Shown here: positions 6,812 through 14,850 of the stretch, one piece after another
How positions within the stretch are numbered: position 1 is the stretch's first letter
How the letters are laid out: every line of letters starts with the position of its first letter
Origin: Mycobacterium sp. AT1
GTDB taxonomy: Bacteria > Actinomycetota > Actinomycetes > Mycobacteriales > Mycobacteriaceae
Assembly (NCBI RefSeq): GCF_002043095.1
Contig: NZ_MVOC01000051.1
Span: 1 to 63,701, forward strand
DNA: 63,701 nucleotides
Reading direction: 5' to 3'
Notes under the pieces: model-generated
Told to the model about the DNA's origin: nothing
Databases searched by the model: none
Seen by the model: the letters and a program-made list of their open reading frames with translations, nothing else
Program-made: the position numbers and the translations under genes

Positions 6812-9427
6812 TTAGCCCGCCTTGAGCCGGATCTTGTAGCGCACGAAGCACAGATAGAAGATCGACAACGCGCCCAGCATGGCCATGTCGAACAGCCACG
6901 TGCCCGAGTCGTGCTTCCAGTGCGAGTCGTCGGGCATGATCGGCGGCTTCACCATGTCGGTGACGCCCACCGTCGACGCCGTCGCCGCGAAGCCCCAGCG
7001 GGCCGGTGTCACCCACGACATCTGGTCCAGCGGGGCGCGGCCGGTGACAGGGATCAGACCGCCGGAGAACACCAGCTGCGACATGACCGCCACGACCAGC
7101 AGCGGCATGATCTGGTCGCTGGTCCTCGCCAGAGCCGACAGCGCGAGCCCGACCGTGGCCGCACAGATGGTCGCGGCGGCCATGCCGAAGAACAGTTCCA
7201 GCGCGGCGGACGCTTCGCCACCGCCGAGCACCAGCGGACCGTTCTTGGGCAGCCCGACGCCGATCAGCGTGATGGCCGTGACGATCCCGGACTGCACGAT
7301 CGCGAACACCGAGTAGATGCAGACCTTGGCCAGCAGGTAGGCGGTGGTGGACAACCCGACGGCCTGTTCCCGCAGGAAGATCGCGCGTTCACCGATGAGG
7401 TCGCGGACGGTCAGGGCCGTACCCATGAAGATGGCGCCGACGTTGAGCAGCACCAGCACCTGGCCGGGCTGGTTGGGTGCGTCGCCAAGCGGGTTGGGTT
7501 GACCGAAGCCGGTGGAGCCGGGCACGGACAGCGACAGCACACCCATGATGAACGGCAGAATCGCCAGGAACGCGAAGTAACCGCGGTCGGAGATGATGAG
7601 CCGCATCTGCCGTCGCGCGATCGTCGAGAACTGTTTGATCGTGCTGGTGTGCACGGGCTTGCCGAGCTCGGCGGCTTCCTGCTTCGGCGGTGCCGGCGGC
7701 GGAGGGCCGTGGCGCTCGAGGTACTTGCGCTTGGCGCCCTCGGGGTCGCCCGCGACCGAGGAGAAGATGTCGGCCCAGTTCGTGGTGCCGAGCTCGGGAC
7801 CGATCTGACTGGGTGAGCCGCGGAACGCCGTCTTGCCGCCGGGGGCCAGCAGCAGCACCTGGTCGCAGACGTCGAGGTAGGTCAGCGAGTGCGTCACCAC
7901 CAGGACGACGCGGCCCGCGTCGGCGAGCTGGCGCAGCATCGTCATGACCTGACGGTCCAGCGCGGGATCCAGACCCGAGGTGGGCTCGTCGAGGATGAGC
8001 AGCGACGGACCGGTCAGCAGTTCCAGCGCCACCGAGGCGCGCTTGCGCTGGCCGCCGGAGAGCTTGTCGACGCGGGTGTCGAGGTGCTTGGTCATCTCGA
8101 GTTCCTCGAGGACCTCCATGACGACGCGCTCGCGGTCCTCCCGGTTGGTGTCGGGCGGCAGTCGCAGTTCGGCGGCGTACATCAGGGCCTGCCGCACGGT
8201 CAGCTGACCATGCACGACGTCGTCCTGAGGGACCATGCCGATTCTGGACCGCAGCGACGCGTACTCGGCGTGCACGTCGTGGCCCTCGAACGTCACGGTG
8301 CCCGTGGTGGGGTGCGTGTATCCGGCGATCAGCCGGGCGAACGTCGACTTGCCTGCGCCCGACGGGCCGATCAGCGCCGTGAGCGTGCCGGGTCGCGCCG
8401 AGAGCGAGATGTTGTCCAGCAGCGTCTTGTTGCCCTCGATGGTCCACGTGACGCCGTGCACGTCGAGACCGCCGGTGCGGGTCGCGAGGTCGGCTTCGTT
8501 GCGCCGCGCGAGCGTGCCGCCCCCGAAGACGAGGTCGATGTTGCCAATGGTGACGACGTCGCCGTCGTGCAACACCTCGGAGTCGACTCGTTGACCGTTG
8601 ACGAACGTGCCGTTGATGCTGCGGTTGTCGAGGATCTGGGTGCCGCCGGGGCCGGTCACCAGCGTGGCGTGGTGACGTGATGCCAGAACGTCGGGGATGA
8701 CGATGTCGTTGTCGGTGGCACGACCGATCTTGATGCCGCCGGGTGGAACTTCGGGTGCCCTGCCCGGCCGCAGGATCTTGAGCATGCTGGTCGCGAGGTT
8801 GCCCTCGGGTGCCCGCGGAGTCGCGGCCGGACCCATCTGGGTGGCGGACGGGTCGACGTTGACGCTGGACGCCGGGGCCGGATGCGGCGCGCTCGGCGGG
8901 CGATACGCCTGGGGTCCGCTGGTGGCCGCCGGTGCCGACGGGTACATCGGCTGCGACTGCGACGGCGGCTGATACGGCTGGGAGTAGGACGGCTGCGTCC
9001 GCGACGGCGGCTGCGTGCGCGGGTAGCCCGTCGACGGCGTCTGCGTGGGCCACGAGGTGCTCGGGCGTCCGGCGATCGGCACCTTGGCGGTCTGCGGTGG
9101 CGTGCCCGCCGAACCCTGGTGGCGGCCGACCTCGAAGGTCAGGCGAGGGCCGTCCGGGTTGCCGACGTTGACGGCCATGCCGTCGGTGATGTCGACCATC
9201 GGCACGCGCTGGCCGTTGACGTACAACCCGTTGAGGCTGCCGTTGTCGACGGCCATCCAACGGCCCTGGTCAAAGCGGAGCAGCAGGTGCGCGCGCGAGA
9301 TCAGGGGGTGGGCAATGCGGACGTCGGCTCGCAGGTCACGCCCGACGACGACGTCGTTACCGGGTGAGAAGGTGCGGGGCGAGCCGTCGTACCGAACGGT
9401 CAGAGCGGGCGGGACAGGTCGCGTCAT
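6812..9427 (-). CDS. FHA-domain ABC exporter, Rv1747-like
   Basis: 871 residues from the ATG at 9427 (a TTG at 9436 is possible). The order is FHA-1 (VVGRDLRADVRI, LISRAH, NGSLNG), a Pro/Gln/Thr-rich linker, FHA-2 (IGRATDNDIVI, ASRHHA, NRSINGTFVNG), an ABC ATPase (Walker A GPSGAGKS, signature LSGGQRKRASVAL, Walker B LLILDEP) and a six-helix ABC-2 membrane domain. It closely matches recalled Rv1747, an exporter linked to lipid glycan components of the envelope and controlled by the kinase PknF through FHA binding to phosphothreonines. Both FHA domains keep their phosphopeptide-binding residues, and the linker offers several TQ sites. No kinase gene lies beside it in this window. Confidence 0.9.
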   Translation of the reverse strand: MTRPVPPALTVRYDGSPRTFSPGNDVVVGRDLRADVRIAHPLISRAHLLLRFDQGRWMAVDNGSLNGLYVNGQRVPMVDITDGMAVNVGNPDGPRLTFEVGRHQGSAGTPPQTAKVPIAGRPSTSWPTQTPSTGYPRTQPPSRTQPSYSQPYQPPSQSQPMYPSAPAATSGPQAYRPPSAPHPAPASSVNVDPSATQMGPAATPRAPEGNLATSMLKILRPGRAPEVPPGGIKIGRATDNDIVIPDVLASRHHATLVTGPGGTQILDNRSINGTFVNGQRVDSEVLHDGDVVTIGNIDLVFGGGTLARRNEADLATRTGGLDVHGVTWTIEGNKTLLDNISLSARPGTLTALIGPSGAGKSTFARLIAGYTHPTTGTVTFEGHDVHAEYASLRSRIGMVPQDDVVHGQLTVRQALMYAAELRLPPDTNREDRERVVMEVLEELEMTKHLDTRVDKLSGGQRKRASVALELLTGPSLLILDEPTSGLDPALDRQVMTMLRQLADAGRVVLVVTHSLTYLDVCDQVLLLAPGGKTAFRGSPSQIGPELGTTNWADIFSSVAGDPEGAKRKYLERHGPPPPAPPKQEAAELGKPVHTSTIKQFSTIARRQMRLIISDRGYFAFLAILPFIMGVLSLSVPGSTGFGQPNPLGDAPNQPGQVLVLLNVGAIFMGTALTVRDLIGERAIFLREQAVGLSTTAYLLAKVCIYSVFAIVQSGIVTAITLIGVGLPKNGPLVLGGGEASAALELFFGMAAATICAATVGLALSALARTSDQIMPLLVVAVMSQLVFSGGLIPVTGRAPLDQMSWVTPARWGFAATASTVGVTDMVKPPIMPDDSHWKHDSGTWLFDMAMLGALSIFYLCFVRYKIRLKAG

Positions 9428-9675
9428 CGGAACCAACTGTATCGGTAGCGGCGCCGCGAGCGGGGTTGGTCCCGGCGCCCGCGCGTGGCACCGCCGCGGG
9501 CACCGGGGTCCGTCATCCGGGGTCGCGGCCCGAATGTGTTGCGTGGCAAATGTCGTCGAGCGGGGTGGCGCGCTCGGACGGGAATGTGCGCGCCCAGGTC
9601 TCGGACGGTTAACGATTCGGGGTGACGGGGTCCGTCTCCCTAGGAGTTCGTCGCCATGCGTGCTGTTGTAGAGCC

Positions 9676-10176
9676 ATGTCGGCGACGAGGAGAGCTTCGG
9701 GGAGCGCGGCGGCTCCGATGCGCACCGTGGTTGCCGCAGTCCTCGCGGTCGGAGCGGCGGCGGTGACGACAGCTACGGGTATGGCGTTGCCGGGTGCGGC
9801 TGCCACGCCGCCGACCGTGCCGACGGACAGCCAGGGCTACGTCGAGTCGCCGGCGAGATGCGGCCCCGGTCAATCCGCCGTCGTGCTGGGTCGGACGGCG
9901 TTGTCGCTCGTCGCCATCTGCGGTGACGGGCGCGGGCACTACGAGTATCGCGGTATCCGGCTCAGTGACCGGGCGGTTCTCGTGCTCCCCGCCAGGAAGA
10001 TGGCCAACGGGTGCTTCGGTGCCAGCTCCGACGCGGTCGACTACACGGTGTCAGAACGCAAACTCCTTCTCTCCACTGGTCTTCGGGTGTTGCGCGACGA
10101 GACGATGACCGAGTTCCTCGACTACCGCGTCGCCGCGCCCGTCACGAAGCTGTCCGCCGACGATCACGTCCGCTGA
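9676..10176 (+). CDS. Secreted protein of unknown function, tandem paralogue A
   Basis: 166 residues from the ATG at 9676; an ATG at 9718 would also leave a signal peptide. The N-terminus has a hydrophobic stretch (VVAAVLAVGAAAVTTATGMAL) ending in an Ala-rich cleavage region. The mature part has GYVESPARCGPGQSAV, SLVAICGDG, YEYRGIRLSD and a later Cys (NGCFG), matching the next gene segment by segment. The paired Cys residues suggest disulfides outside the membrane. I recognise no named family. It lies head to head with the exporter gene, with a 248-bp gap. Confidence 0.7.
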   Translation: MSATRRASGSAAAPMRTVVAAVLAVGAAAVTTATGMALPGAAATPPTVPTDSQGYVESPARCGPGQSAVVLGRTALSLVAICGDGRGHYEYRGIRLSDRAVLVLPARKMANGCFGASSDAVDYTVSERKLLLSTGLRVLRDETMTEFLDYRVAAPVTKLSADDHVR

Positions 10177-10267
10177 TCTCGCGACGCGCTCCCGTCGTGC
10201 CGCCACCACACTCCACTTCGGTGCGACGATGGGACGGGTGAGACGAACGCAAGTGGAGGGCGAGGTC

Positions 10268-10822
10268 GTGAACCGTCAGCAGACACACCGGCTAGGGCTC
10301 GTGGGAGTGGCACTGGGAGCGGTCGTGGTCGCCCTGTCCGCGTCCATGGCGACCAGCGCCGCGGCGCCCCCGGCGACCGACACCCGCGGCTTCGTCGACT
10401 CCACCGCGCGGTGCGCCGCGCCGAGCACCGCGGTCGCCTACGGCTACACGGCGACCTCACGCGTGGCGATCTGCAAGGACGAGTCCTCCGGGCAGCTCCA
10501 GTACCGGGGGGTTCGGGTCACCGACGGCGCGCGGCTGATCCTCGCTGCGACGTCGACCGACCGTGGGTACGTCGCCGAGAACGACGGGATCACCTACACC
10601 GTCAGCTCGAACGCACTGGTCATCAGCAGCGGCAGCACGCAGATCAGGAGCGAGTCGATGGTCGACTTCCACGGGTCGGCGCCCAGCTCGTCATCCTCGA
10701 CGTCCACGTCGTCGGCTCCCTCGACGTCCACCAGCCCGACGCAGTCGAGTGCCATCCCGGAGACCACGACGCCGTCGACCCCGCTTCCGCCACCGCTGCC
10801 TGCGGAGGTCGGCGCCCGCTAG
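10268..10822 (+). CDS. Secreted protein of unknown function, tandem paralogue B with Ser/Thr/Pro tail
   Basis: 184 residues from a GTG at 10268, chosen because a GGAGGG ribosome site lies about seven bases upstream and because it places the signal peptide (LGLVGVALGAVVVALSASMA) at the N-terminus. The core repeats the pattern of the upstream gene: RGFVDSTARCAAPSTAV, SRVAICKDES, LQYRGVRVTDGA, ITYTVSSN, ESMVDF. It then adds a low-complexity Ser/Thr/Pro tail of about 50 residues, which could be a wall-spanning or O-mannosylated region. Function unknown. Its stop shares the palindrome CTAG with the stop of the convergent flavin oxidoreductase gene. Confidence 0.75.
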   Translation: MNRQQTHRLGLVGVALGAVVVALSASMATSAAAPPATDTRGFVDSTARCAAPSTAVAYGYTATSRVAICKDESSGQLQYRGVRVTDGARLILAATSTDRGYVAENDGITYTVSSNALVISSGSTQIRSESMVDFHGSAPSSSSSTSTSSAPSTSTSPTQSSAIPETTTPSTPLPPPLPAEVGAR

Positions 10823-12027
10823 ACCGTCGAGGTCGGCGCGCCCGTCACGACGCAGTGAGTTTGGCTGTAGATCGTCGCCATGCACTTGTTGCAGTGCGTG
10901 CACAGTGACCGCACGGAGTGCGCGTCGCCGTCGGCCTTGATGCGGTTGACCAGGTCGGGTTCGGCGAGGACCGCGCGGCCCATCGCCACGAAGTCGAAGC
11001 CCTCGGCCATCGCCAGATCCATCGTCTCGCGATTGGTGATGCCACCCAGCAGGATCAGCGGCATGTGGAGTTCGGCGCGGAACTGCTTGGCCTGGTCCAT
11101 CAGGTAGGCCTCGCGGTACGGGTATTCGCGAAGGAACTTCTTGCCCGACATGCGGATGCCCCACCGCAGGGGCGGCTTGAAGGCGTTCGCGAACTCCTTG
11201 ATGGGGGCATCGCCGCGAAACAGGTAGAGCGGGTTGAGCAGCGAACTGCCCGCGGTGAGTTCCAGCGCGTCCAGCCCGCCGTCCTCCTGCAGCCACGTCG
11301 CGGTTTGCAGGGACTCGTCGAGTGAGATGCCGCCGCGGACGCCGTCGGACATGTTGAGCTTGGCCGTCACCGCGATCCGGTCGCCGACGGCCTGTCGCAC
11401 GGCCCGCACCAGGCCGCGGGCCACCTTGGCCCGGTTGGCCAGCGAGCCACCGAACTCGTCGGTACGCCGGTTGATCAGCGGGCTGAGGAACGAGCTCGCC
11501 AGATAGTTGTGGCCGAGGTGGACCTCGACGGCGTCGAAGCCGGACTCGACGGCCAGCCTGGCGGCGTTGGCATGCGCGGCGGTGATGTCGTCGATGTCGG
11601 CACTGGTGGCCTTCTTGGCGAACCGCATCGACAGTGGGTTGAAGAAGCGCACGGGGGCGAATGCCTTGGCCCCGTTCGTCCGTGAGTTGGCGACGGGTCC
11701 GGCGTGGCCGATCTGGGCGCTGATCGCCGCGCCCTCGGCGTGGATCGCGTCGGTGAGGCGGCGCAGTCCCGGTACGGCCTCCGGTCGCATCCACAGCTGC
11801 CAGCCGTCGGTTCGTCCGCCGGGGGACACCGCGCAGTAGGCGACGGTCGTCATCCCGATTCCGCCTGCGGCGGGCAGCCGGTGATACCGGATGAGATCGT
11901 CGGTGACCAATGCATCGGGGGTCGACGCCTCGAAGGTCGCCGCCTTGATGATGCGGTTGCGCAGCGTCACCGGGCCGAGCTTGGCCTCGCCAAACACGTC
12001 GGTGAACACTTTCGCCGGAGTGTCCAT
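10819..12027 (-). CDS. NADH:flavin oxidoreductase / Old Yellow Enzyme family (Rv3359-like)
   Basis: 402 residues from the ATG at 12027. An OYE-type TIM barrel: GPVTLRNRIIKAATFE (FMN-binding start), a QIGHAG motif, FDAVEVHLGHNYLASSFLSPLINRRTDEFGGSLANRAK, then the phosphate-binding LLGGI and AMGRAVLAEPDLVNRI. Near the C-terminus CTHCNKCM contributes several Cys, as in members that carry an extra metal site. Such enzymes reduce enals, enones or related compounds with NAD(P)H; the substrate is unknown. It corresponds to Rv3359. In M. tuberculosis a relBE-type pair lies between this gene and folD; here only 72 bp separate them. Confidence 0.85.
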   Translation of the reverse strand: MDTPAKVFTDVFGEAKLGPVTLRNRIIKAATFEASTPDALVTDDLIRYHRLPAAGGIGMTTVAYCAVSPGGRTDGWQLWMRPEAVPGLRRLTDAIHAEGAAISAQIGHAGPVANSRTNGAKAFAPVRFFNPLSMRFAKKATSADIDDITAAHANAARLAVESGFDAVEVHLGHNYLASSFLSPLINRRTDEFGGSLANRAKVARGLVRAVRQAVGDRIAVTAKLNMSDGVRGGISLDESLQTATWLQEDGGLDALELTAGSSLLNPLYLFRGDAPIKEFANAFKPPLRWGIRMSGKKFLREYPYREAYLMDQAKQFRAELHMPLILLGGITNRETMDLAMAEGFDFVAMGRAVLAEPDLVNRIKADGDAHSVRSLCTHCNKCMATIYSQTHCVVTGAPTSTV

Positions 12028-12099
12028 TTTGGCAGCTGACCACGGAGCGCGGCGCAGTGTCAATGAGGGGCTCACGAGGGCTGATGTCAGAATGGTCGC

Positions 12100-12954
12100 G
12101 TGGGTGCGATGACGTTGGACGGCAAGGCCACGCGCGACGAGATATTCGTCGACCTCAAGCAGCGGGTGGCGGCGTTGACCGCCGCGGGCCGCACGCCCGG
12201 GTTGGGCACGGTGCTCGTCGGTGACGATCCTGGGTCCCAGGCGTACGTGCGCGGCAAGCATGCCGATTGCGCGAAGGTCGGCATCAACTCGATCCGACGC
12301 GATCTGCCTGCCGACGTCAGCCAGGCCACGCTCGACGCCACCATCGACGAGTTGAACGCCAACCCGGACTGCACCGGGTACATCGTGCAGCTGCCGCTGC
12401 CGAAGCATCTCGACGAGAACGCGGCGCTCGAGCGCATCGATCCCGCCAAGGACGCCGACGGTCTTCATCCAACCAACCTGGGGCGGCTGGTGCTCAACGA
12501 GGCAGCGCCGCTGCCGTGCACGCCGCGTGGCATCGTGCACCTGCTGCGCCGGTTCGAGGTGCCGATCGCGGGCGCGCACGTGGTGGTGATCGGTCGCGGC
12601 GTCACTGTTGGTCGGCCCTTGGGCCTGCTGCTGACGCGGCGGTCCGAGAATGCCACGGTCACGTTGTGCCACACCGGAACTCGGGATCTTCCCGCGTTGA
12701 CGCGGCAGGCCGACGTCATCATCGCCGCGGTCGGGGTGCCGCACATGGTGACCGCCGACATGGTCAAGCCGGGAGCCGCGGTCGTCGACGTGGGAGTGAG
12801 CCGCGACGCGGCGGGCGCGCTCGTCGGTGACGTCCACCCGGGTGTCTGGGACGTCGCGGGCCACGTGTCACCCAATCCGGGGGGCGTCGGCCCACTGACG
12901 CGGGCGTTCCTGCTGAGCAACGTGGTGGAACTCGACGAGGCGAAATACCGGTGA
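12100..12954 (+). CDS. folD: Bifunctional methylenetetrahydrofolate dehydrogenase/cyclohydrolase
   Basis: 284 residues. FolD interconverts 5,10-methylene-, methenyl- and 10-formyl-tetrahydrofolate with NADP in cytosolic one-carbon metabolism. Visible signatures are LVGDDPGSQAYVRGKHADCAKVGI (containing the catalytic YxxxK), GYIVQLPLPKHLDE, DADGLHPTNLGRL, the Rossmann segment VVIGRGVTVGRPLGLLL and PNPGGVGPLTRAFLL. The sequence agrees closely with recalled Rv3356c, including the start MGA..LDGKATRDEIF, which supports the GTG at 12100 over an ATG at 12109. It overlaps the next gene by four bases (GTGA). Confidence 0.95.
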   Translation: MGAMTLDGKATRDEIFVDLKQRVAALTAAGRTPGLGTVLVGDDPGSQAYVRGKHADCAKVGINSIRRDLPADVSQATLDATIDELNANPDCTGYIVQLPLPKHLDENAALERIDPAKDADGLHPTNLGRLVLNEAAPLPCTPRGIVHLLRRFEVPIAGAHVVVIGRGVTVGRPLGLLLTRRSENATVTLCHTGTRDLPALTRQADVIIAAVGVPHMVTADMVKPGAAVVDVGVSRDAAGALVGDVHPGVWDVAGHVSPNPGGVGPLTRAFLLSNVVELDEAKYR

Positions 12955-13244
12955 CCGCGCGGGGATTGGCGCACAGGGTCTTCGCGGGCCAGTGGCCGAT
13001 CCTGACGGTCGGGTTGTTCCTGATCGCCGCATTCGGTCTGGTGGTGGCGGGGTACTGGCGGCGCGGAGCGCTGGTGCTGGCAATCGGCGTCGGCGTGGCG
13101 GCGGCCATGCGGTTGGCGTTGACCGACGACCGGGCCGGTCTGCTGGTGGTGCGCTCGCGGACGGTCGACATCGCGACCACGGCAACGGTGAGTGCGGCGC
13201 TGGCCTACATCGCGCTGACCATCGATCCGCTCGGCACCAGCTAG
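12951..13244 (+). CDS. Small membrane protein, DUF3017 (Rv3355c-like)
   Basis: 97 residues with three predicted membrane helices (WPILTVGLFLIAAFGLVVAG, RGALVLAIGVGVAAAMRLAL and TATVSAALAYIALTI) separated by short basic or acidic loops. A conserved partner of folD in mycobacteria (Rv3355c); function unknown. Its GTG start overlaps the folD stop in a GTGA, so expression is coupled. Its stop shares the palindrome CTAG (13241-13244) with the stop of the convergent lyase gene. Confidence 0.85.
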   Translation: MTARGLAHRVFAGQWPILTVGLFLIAAFGLVVAGYWRRGALVLAIGVGVAAAMRLALTDDRAGLLVVRSRTVDIATTATVSAALAYIALTIDPLGTS

Positions 13245-14689
13245 CGCGGCGGCGCCGCGATGAGGCGCCCGAGTTCGTCGAGAACGGTTTCCGCCGTGGC
13301 GAGATCGCCTCGAAGGTCGCGGTCCTCCACGTCGCTCGGAAGGTCGGCGGCAAGGGCGAGCGCGCGTCCGAGCACTCCGCCGAATCGATCCACGATGCCC
13401 CGCTGTCGCAGCAGTCGCACCGCGCCGACCAGTTCGCAGCACAGCAGGACGCGGTAGGCGGCGACCGACCGCTCCAGTTGGAGGATGCCCTGGGATGCGA
13501 AGGTGGCGTCCTCCTCGGCGCCGCGGGACAACACCAGGGTCCCGACCGACGCCGGCTGCGCGGCGTTGCGGATCTCGGCGATCGCCCCGGCCGCGACGTA
13601 TTCGACCATCATCAGCCCCGACGATCCGTCCGAGTCGGCGGCGAGAAAGGCGTTGCCGCCGTTGGTCTCCGGATCGTTGAGCATTCTGATCCTGGAATGG
13701 GTGATGGGCGCGGTCAAGGCGAGGGCGAGGGTGGCGCCGTCGAGTTCCAGGGACAGCGCCGCCTGGTAGAAGGCGCCGTGGTGGACGACTTGGTCGCCGT
13801 CGACGTCGAAGAGGGGATTCTCCTGGGCGGAGTTCATCGTTCGTTCCAGTTGCGCGACAAGTGAATCCAGCGATGCGACGACGCTGGCGTGGGCGACCGG
13901 GTAGACCCTGAGCCCGTAGGGGTCCTGGATACGAGCTGGCGGACGATCGGTTCGGTCGTCGGCGAACAGTGACCGCAGTCGGCTCGCCACGGTGTCCACG
14001 TGCGGAGCTGCGGCCGATCTGGCCGCGACCGGGGAGAAGGTCGACGGATTCCCGTCGAGGGCAAGGAAACTCAACATGTAGATCACGCTCGAGGCGCGCT
14101 CGAGGCGGTTCAGCTCGTCGACCGCGAGACAGCTGCGGCCGACCGTCAGCGCGCTGCTGCTCATGAACGGCAACGCGCTGTCGGCACCCCACGGGGGCAT
14201 GGGTGTCAGCGCCGCGGTGGCGGGTCGTTCGCCGATCAGGGTCAGTGCGGTACCGGCGAGCGCCGCGAGGTCACCGGTACCGATGGAGGCGTACTGCAGC
14301 ACCTCCGGCAAGGCGTCGTCGTTCAGCATCCGCTCGAGGCCGATCAGGATCGCCGGGTCCAGACCCGCACCGGGAACGCACAGCTGAATCAAGCGCACGG
14401 CGAGCATCGACCGAACCGTCCTCGCGCACAGCGGGTCGCCGGCGTCGACCGAGTGGCTGCGCAGCAGCCGCATCCCGAAGTCCCGGTCGTCGGTCGGGAT
14501 CGCTGCCATCCGGTTGGCGCCGACGCCGGTGGTGCGGCCGTAGGTGGCGTGTCGCGTGCTCAGTTCGGCGGCCCCGTCGTGCACGCGGTCGACGGCGTCG
14601 ACGACCTCCCTGGGAAGCGAGACGGCGGCGTGGCCGTCGGCCAGTGCCACGACGTCGCCGACCGTCATGGTCCCGCTCAGCTCGATCAT
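13241..14689 (-). CDS. Histidine ammonia-lyase-family protein with non-canonical MIO triad (hutH position)
   Basis: 482 residues from an ATG at 14689 with a GAGGAG ribosome site seven bases before it. Conserved HAL-fold elements are YGRTTGVG (Tyr50), a His at 79 (RSHS), QDPYGLR (255-261), SAQENPLF and EED (392-394). The loop that should read G-A-S-G-D-L, whose Ala-Ser-Gly cyclises into the MIO electrophile, reads I-G-T-G-D-L (Gly137-Thr138-Gly139). The usual Asn in the LxNGTQ region is replaced by Ser (FMSSSAL). Position, divergent from a complete hut operon, suggests it yields urocanate from histidine or a betaine of histidine. The altered triad leaves the chemistry open: an ethylidene-type cofactor, a different lyase, or loss of activity. 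Confidence 0.75.
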   Translation of the reverse strand: MIELSGTMTVGDVVALADGHAAVSLPREVVDAVDRVHDGAAELSTRHATYGRTTGVGANRMAAIPTDDRDFGMRLLRSHSVDAGDPLCARTVRSMLAVRLIQLCVPGAGLDPAILIGLERMLNDDALPEVLQYASIGTGDLAALAGTALTLIGERPATAALTPMPPWGADSALPFMSSSALTVGRSCLAVDELNRLERASSVIYMLSFLALDGNPSTFSPVAARSAAAPHVDTVASRLRSLFADDRTDRPPARIQDPYGLRVYPVAHASVVASLDSLVAQLERTMNSAQENPLFDVDGDQVVHHGAFYQAALSLELDGATLALALTAPITHSRIRMLNDPETNGGNAFLAADSDGSSGLMMVEYVAAGAIAEIRNAAQPASVGTLVLSRGAEEDATFASQGILQLERSVAAYRVLLCCELVGAVRLLRQRGIVDRFGGVLGRALALAADLPSDVEDRDLRGDLATAETVLDELGRLIAAPPR

Positions 14690-14752
14690 CAAGGATCTCC
14701 TCGTTTTTCCACCATGGGTGCGCGACGGGACCTATCATCACCGAAGGCAGGT

Positions 14753-14771
14753 GATTCCACCAGATGGAATC
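14753..14771. promoter_or_regulatory. Candidate IclR-family operator in the hut divergent promoter
   Basis: GATTCCA-N5-TGGAATC, a perfect 7-bp inverted repeat with a 5-base spacer. It lies between the lyase start (14689, leftward) and the regulator start (14851, rightward). IclR proteins bind short dyads of this kind. It is well placed to control both directions and autoregulate. Confidence 0.5.
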
Positions 14772-14850
14772 GAGATTTTACCTAGCAGCAACAAAGGGGC
14801 AGTTGCGCGAAACGCGGCCGCCGTACCCTTCGTGCCGAGAGGAGGTCACG

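Noticed and set aside
12028..12099. RelBE-type toxin-antitoxin pair between the OYE-like gene and folD, as in M. tuberculosis
   Set aside because: Only 72 bp separate the two genes here, with no room for either gene.
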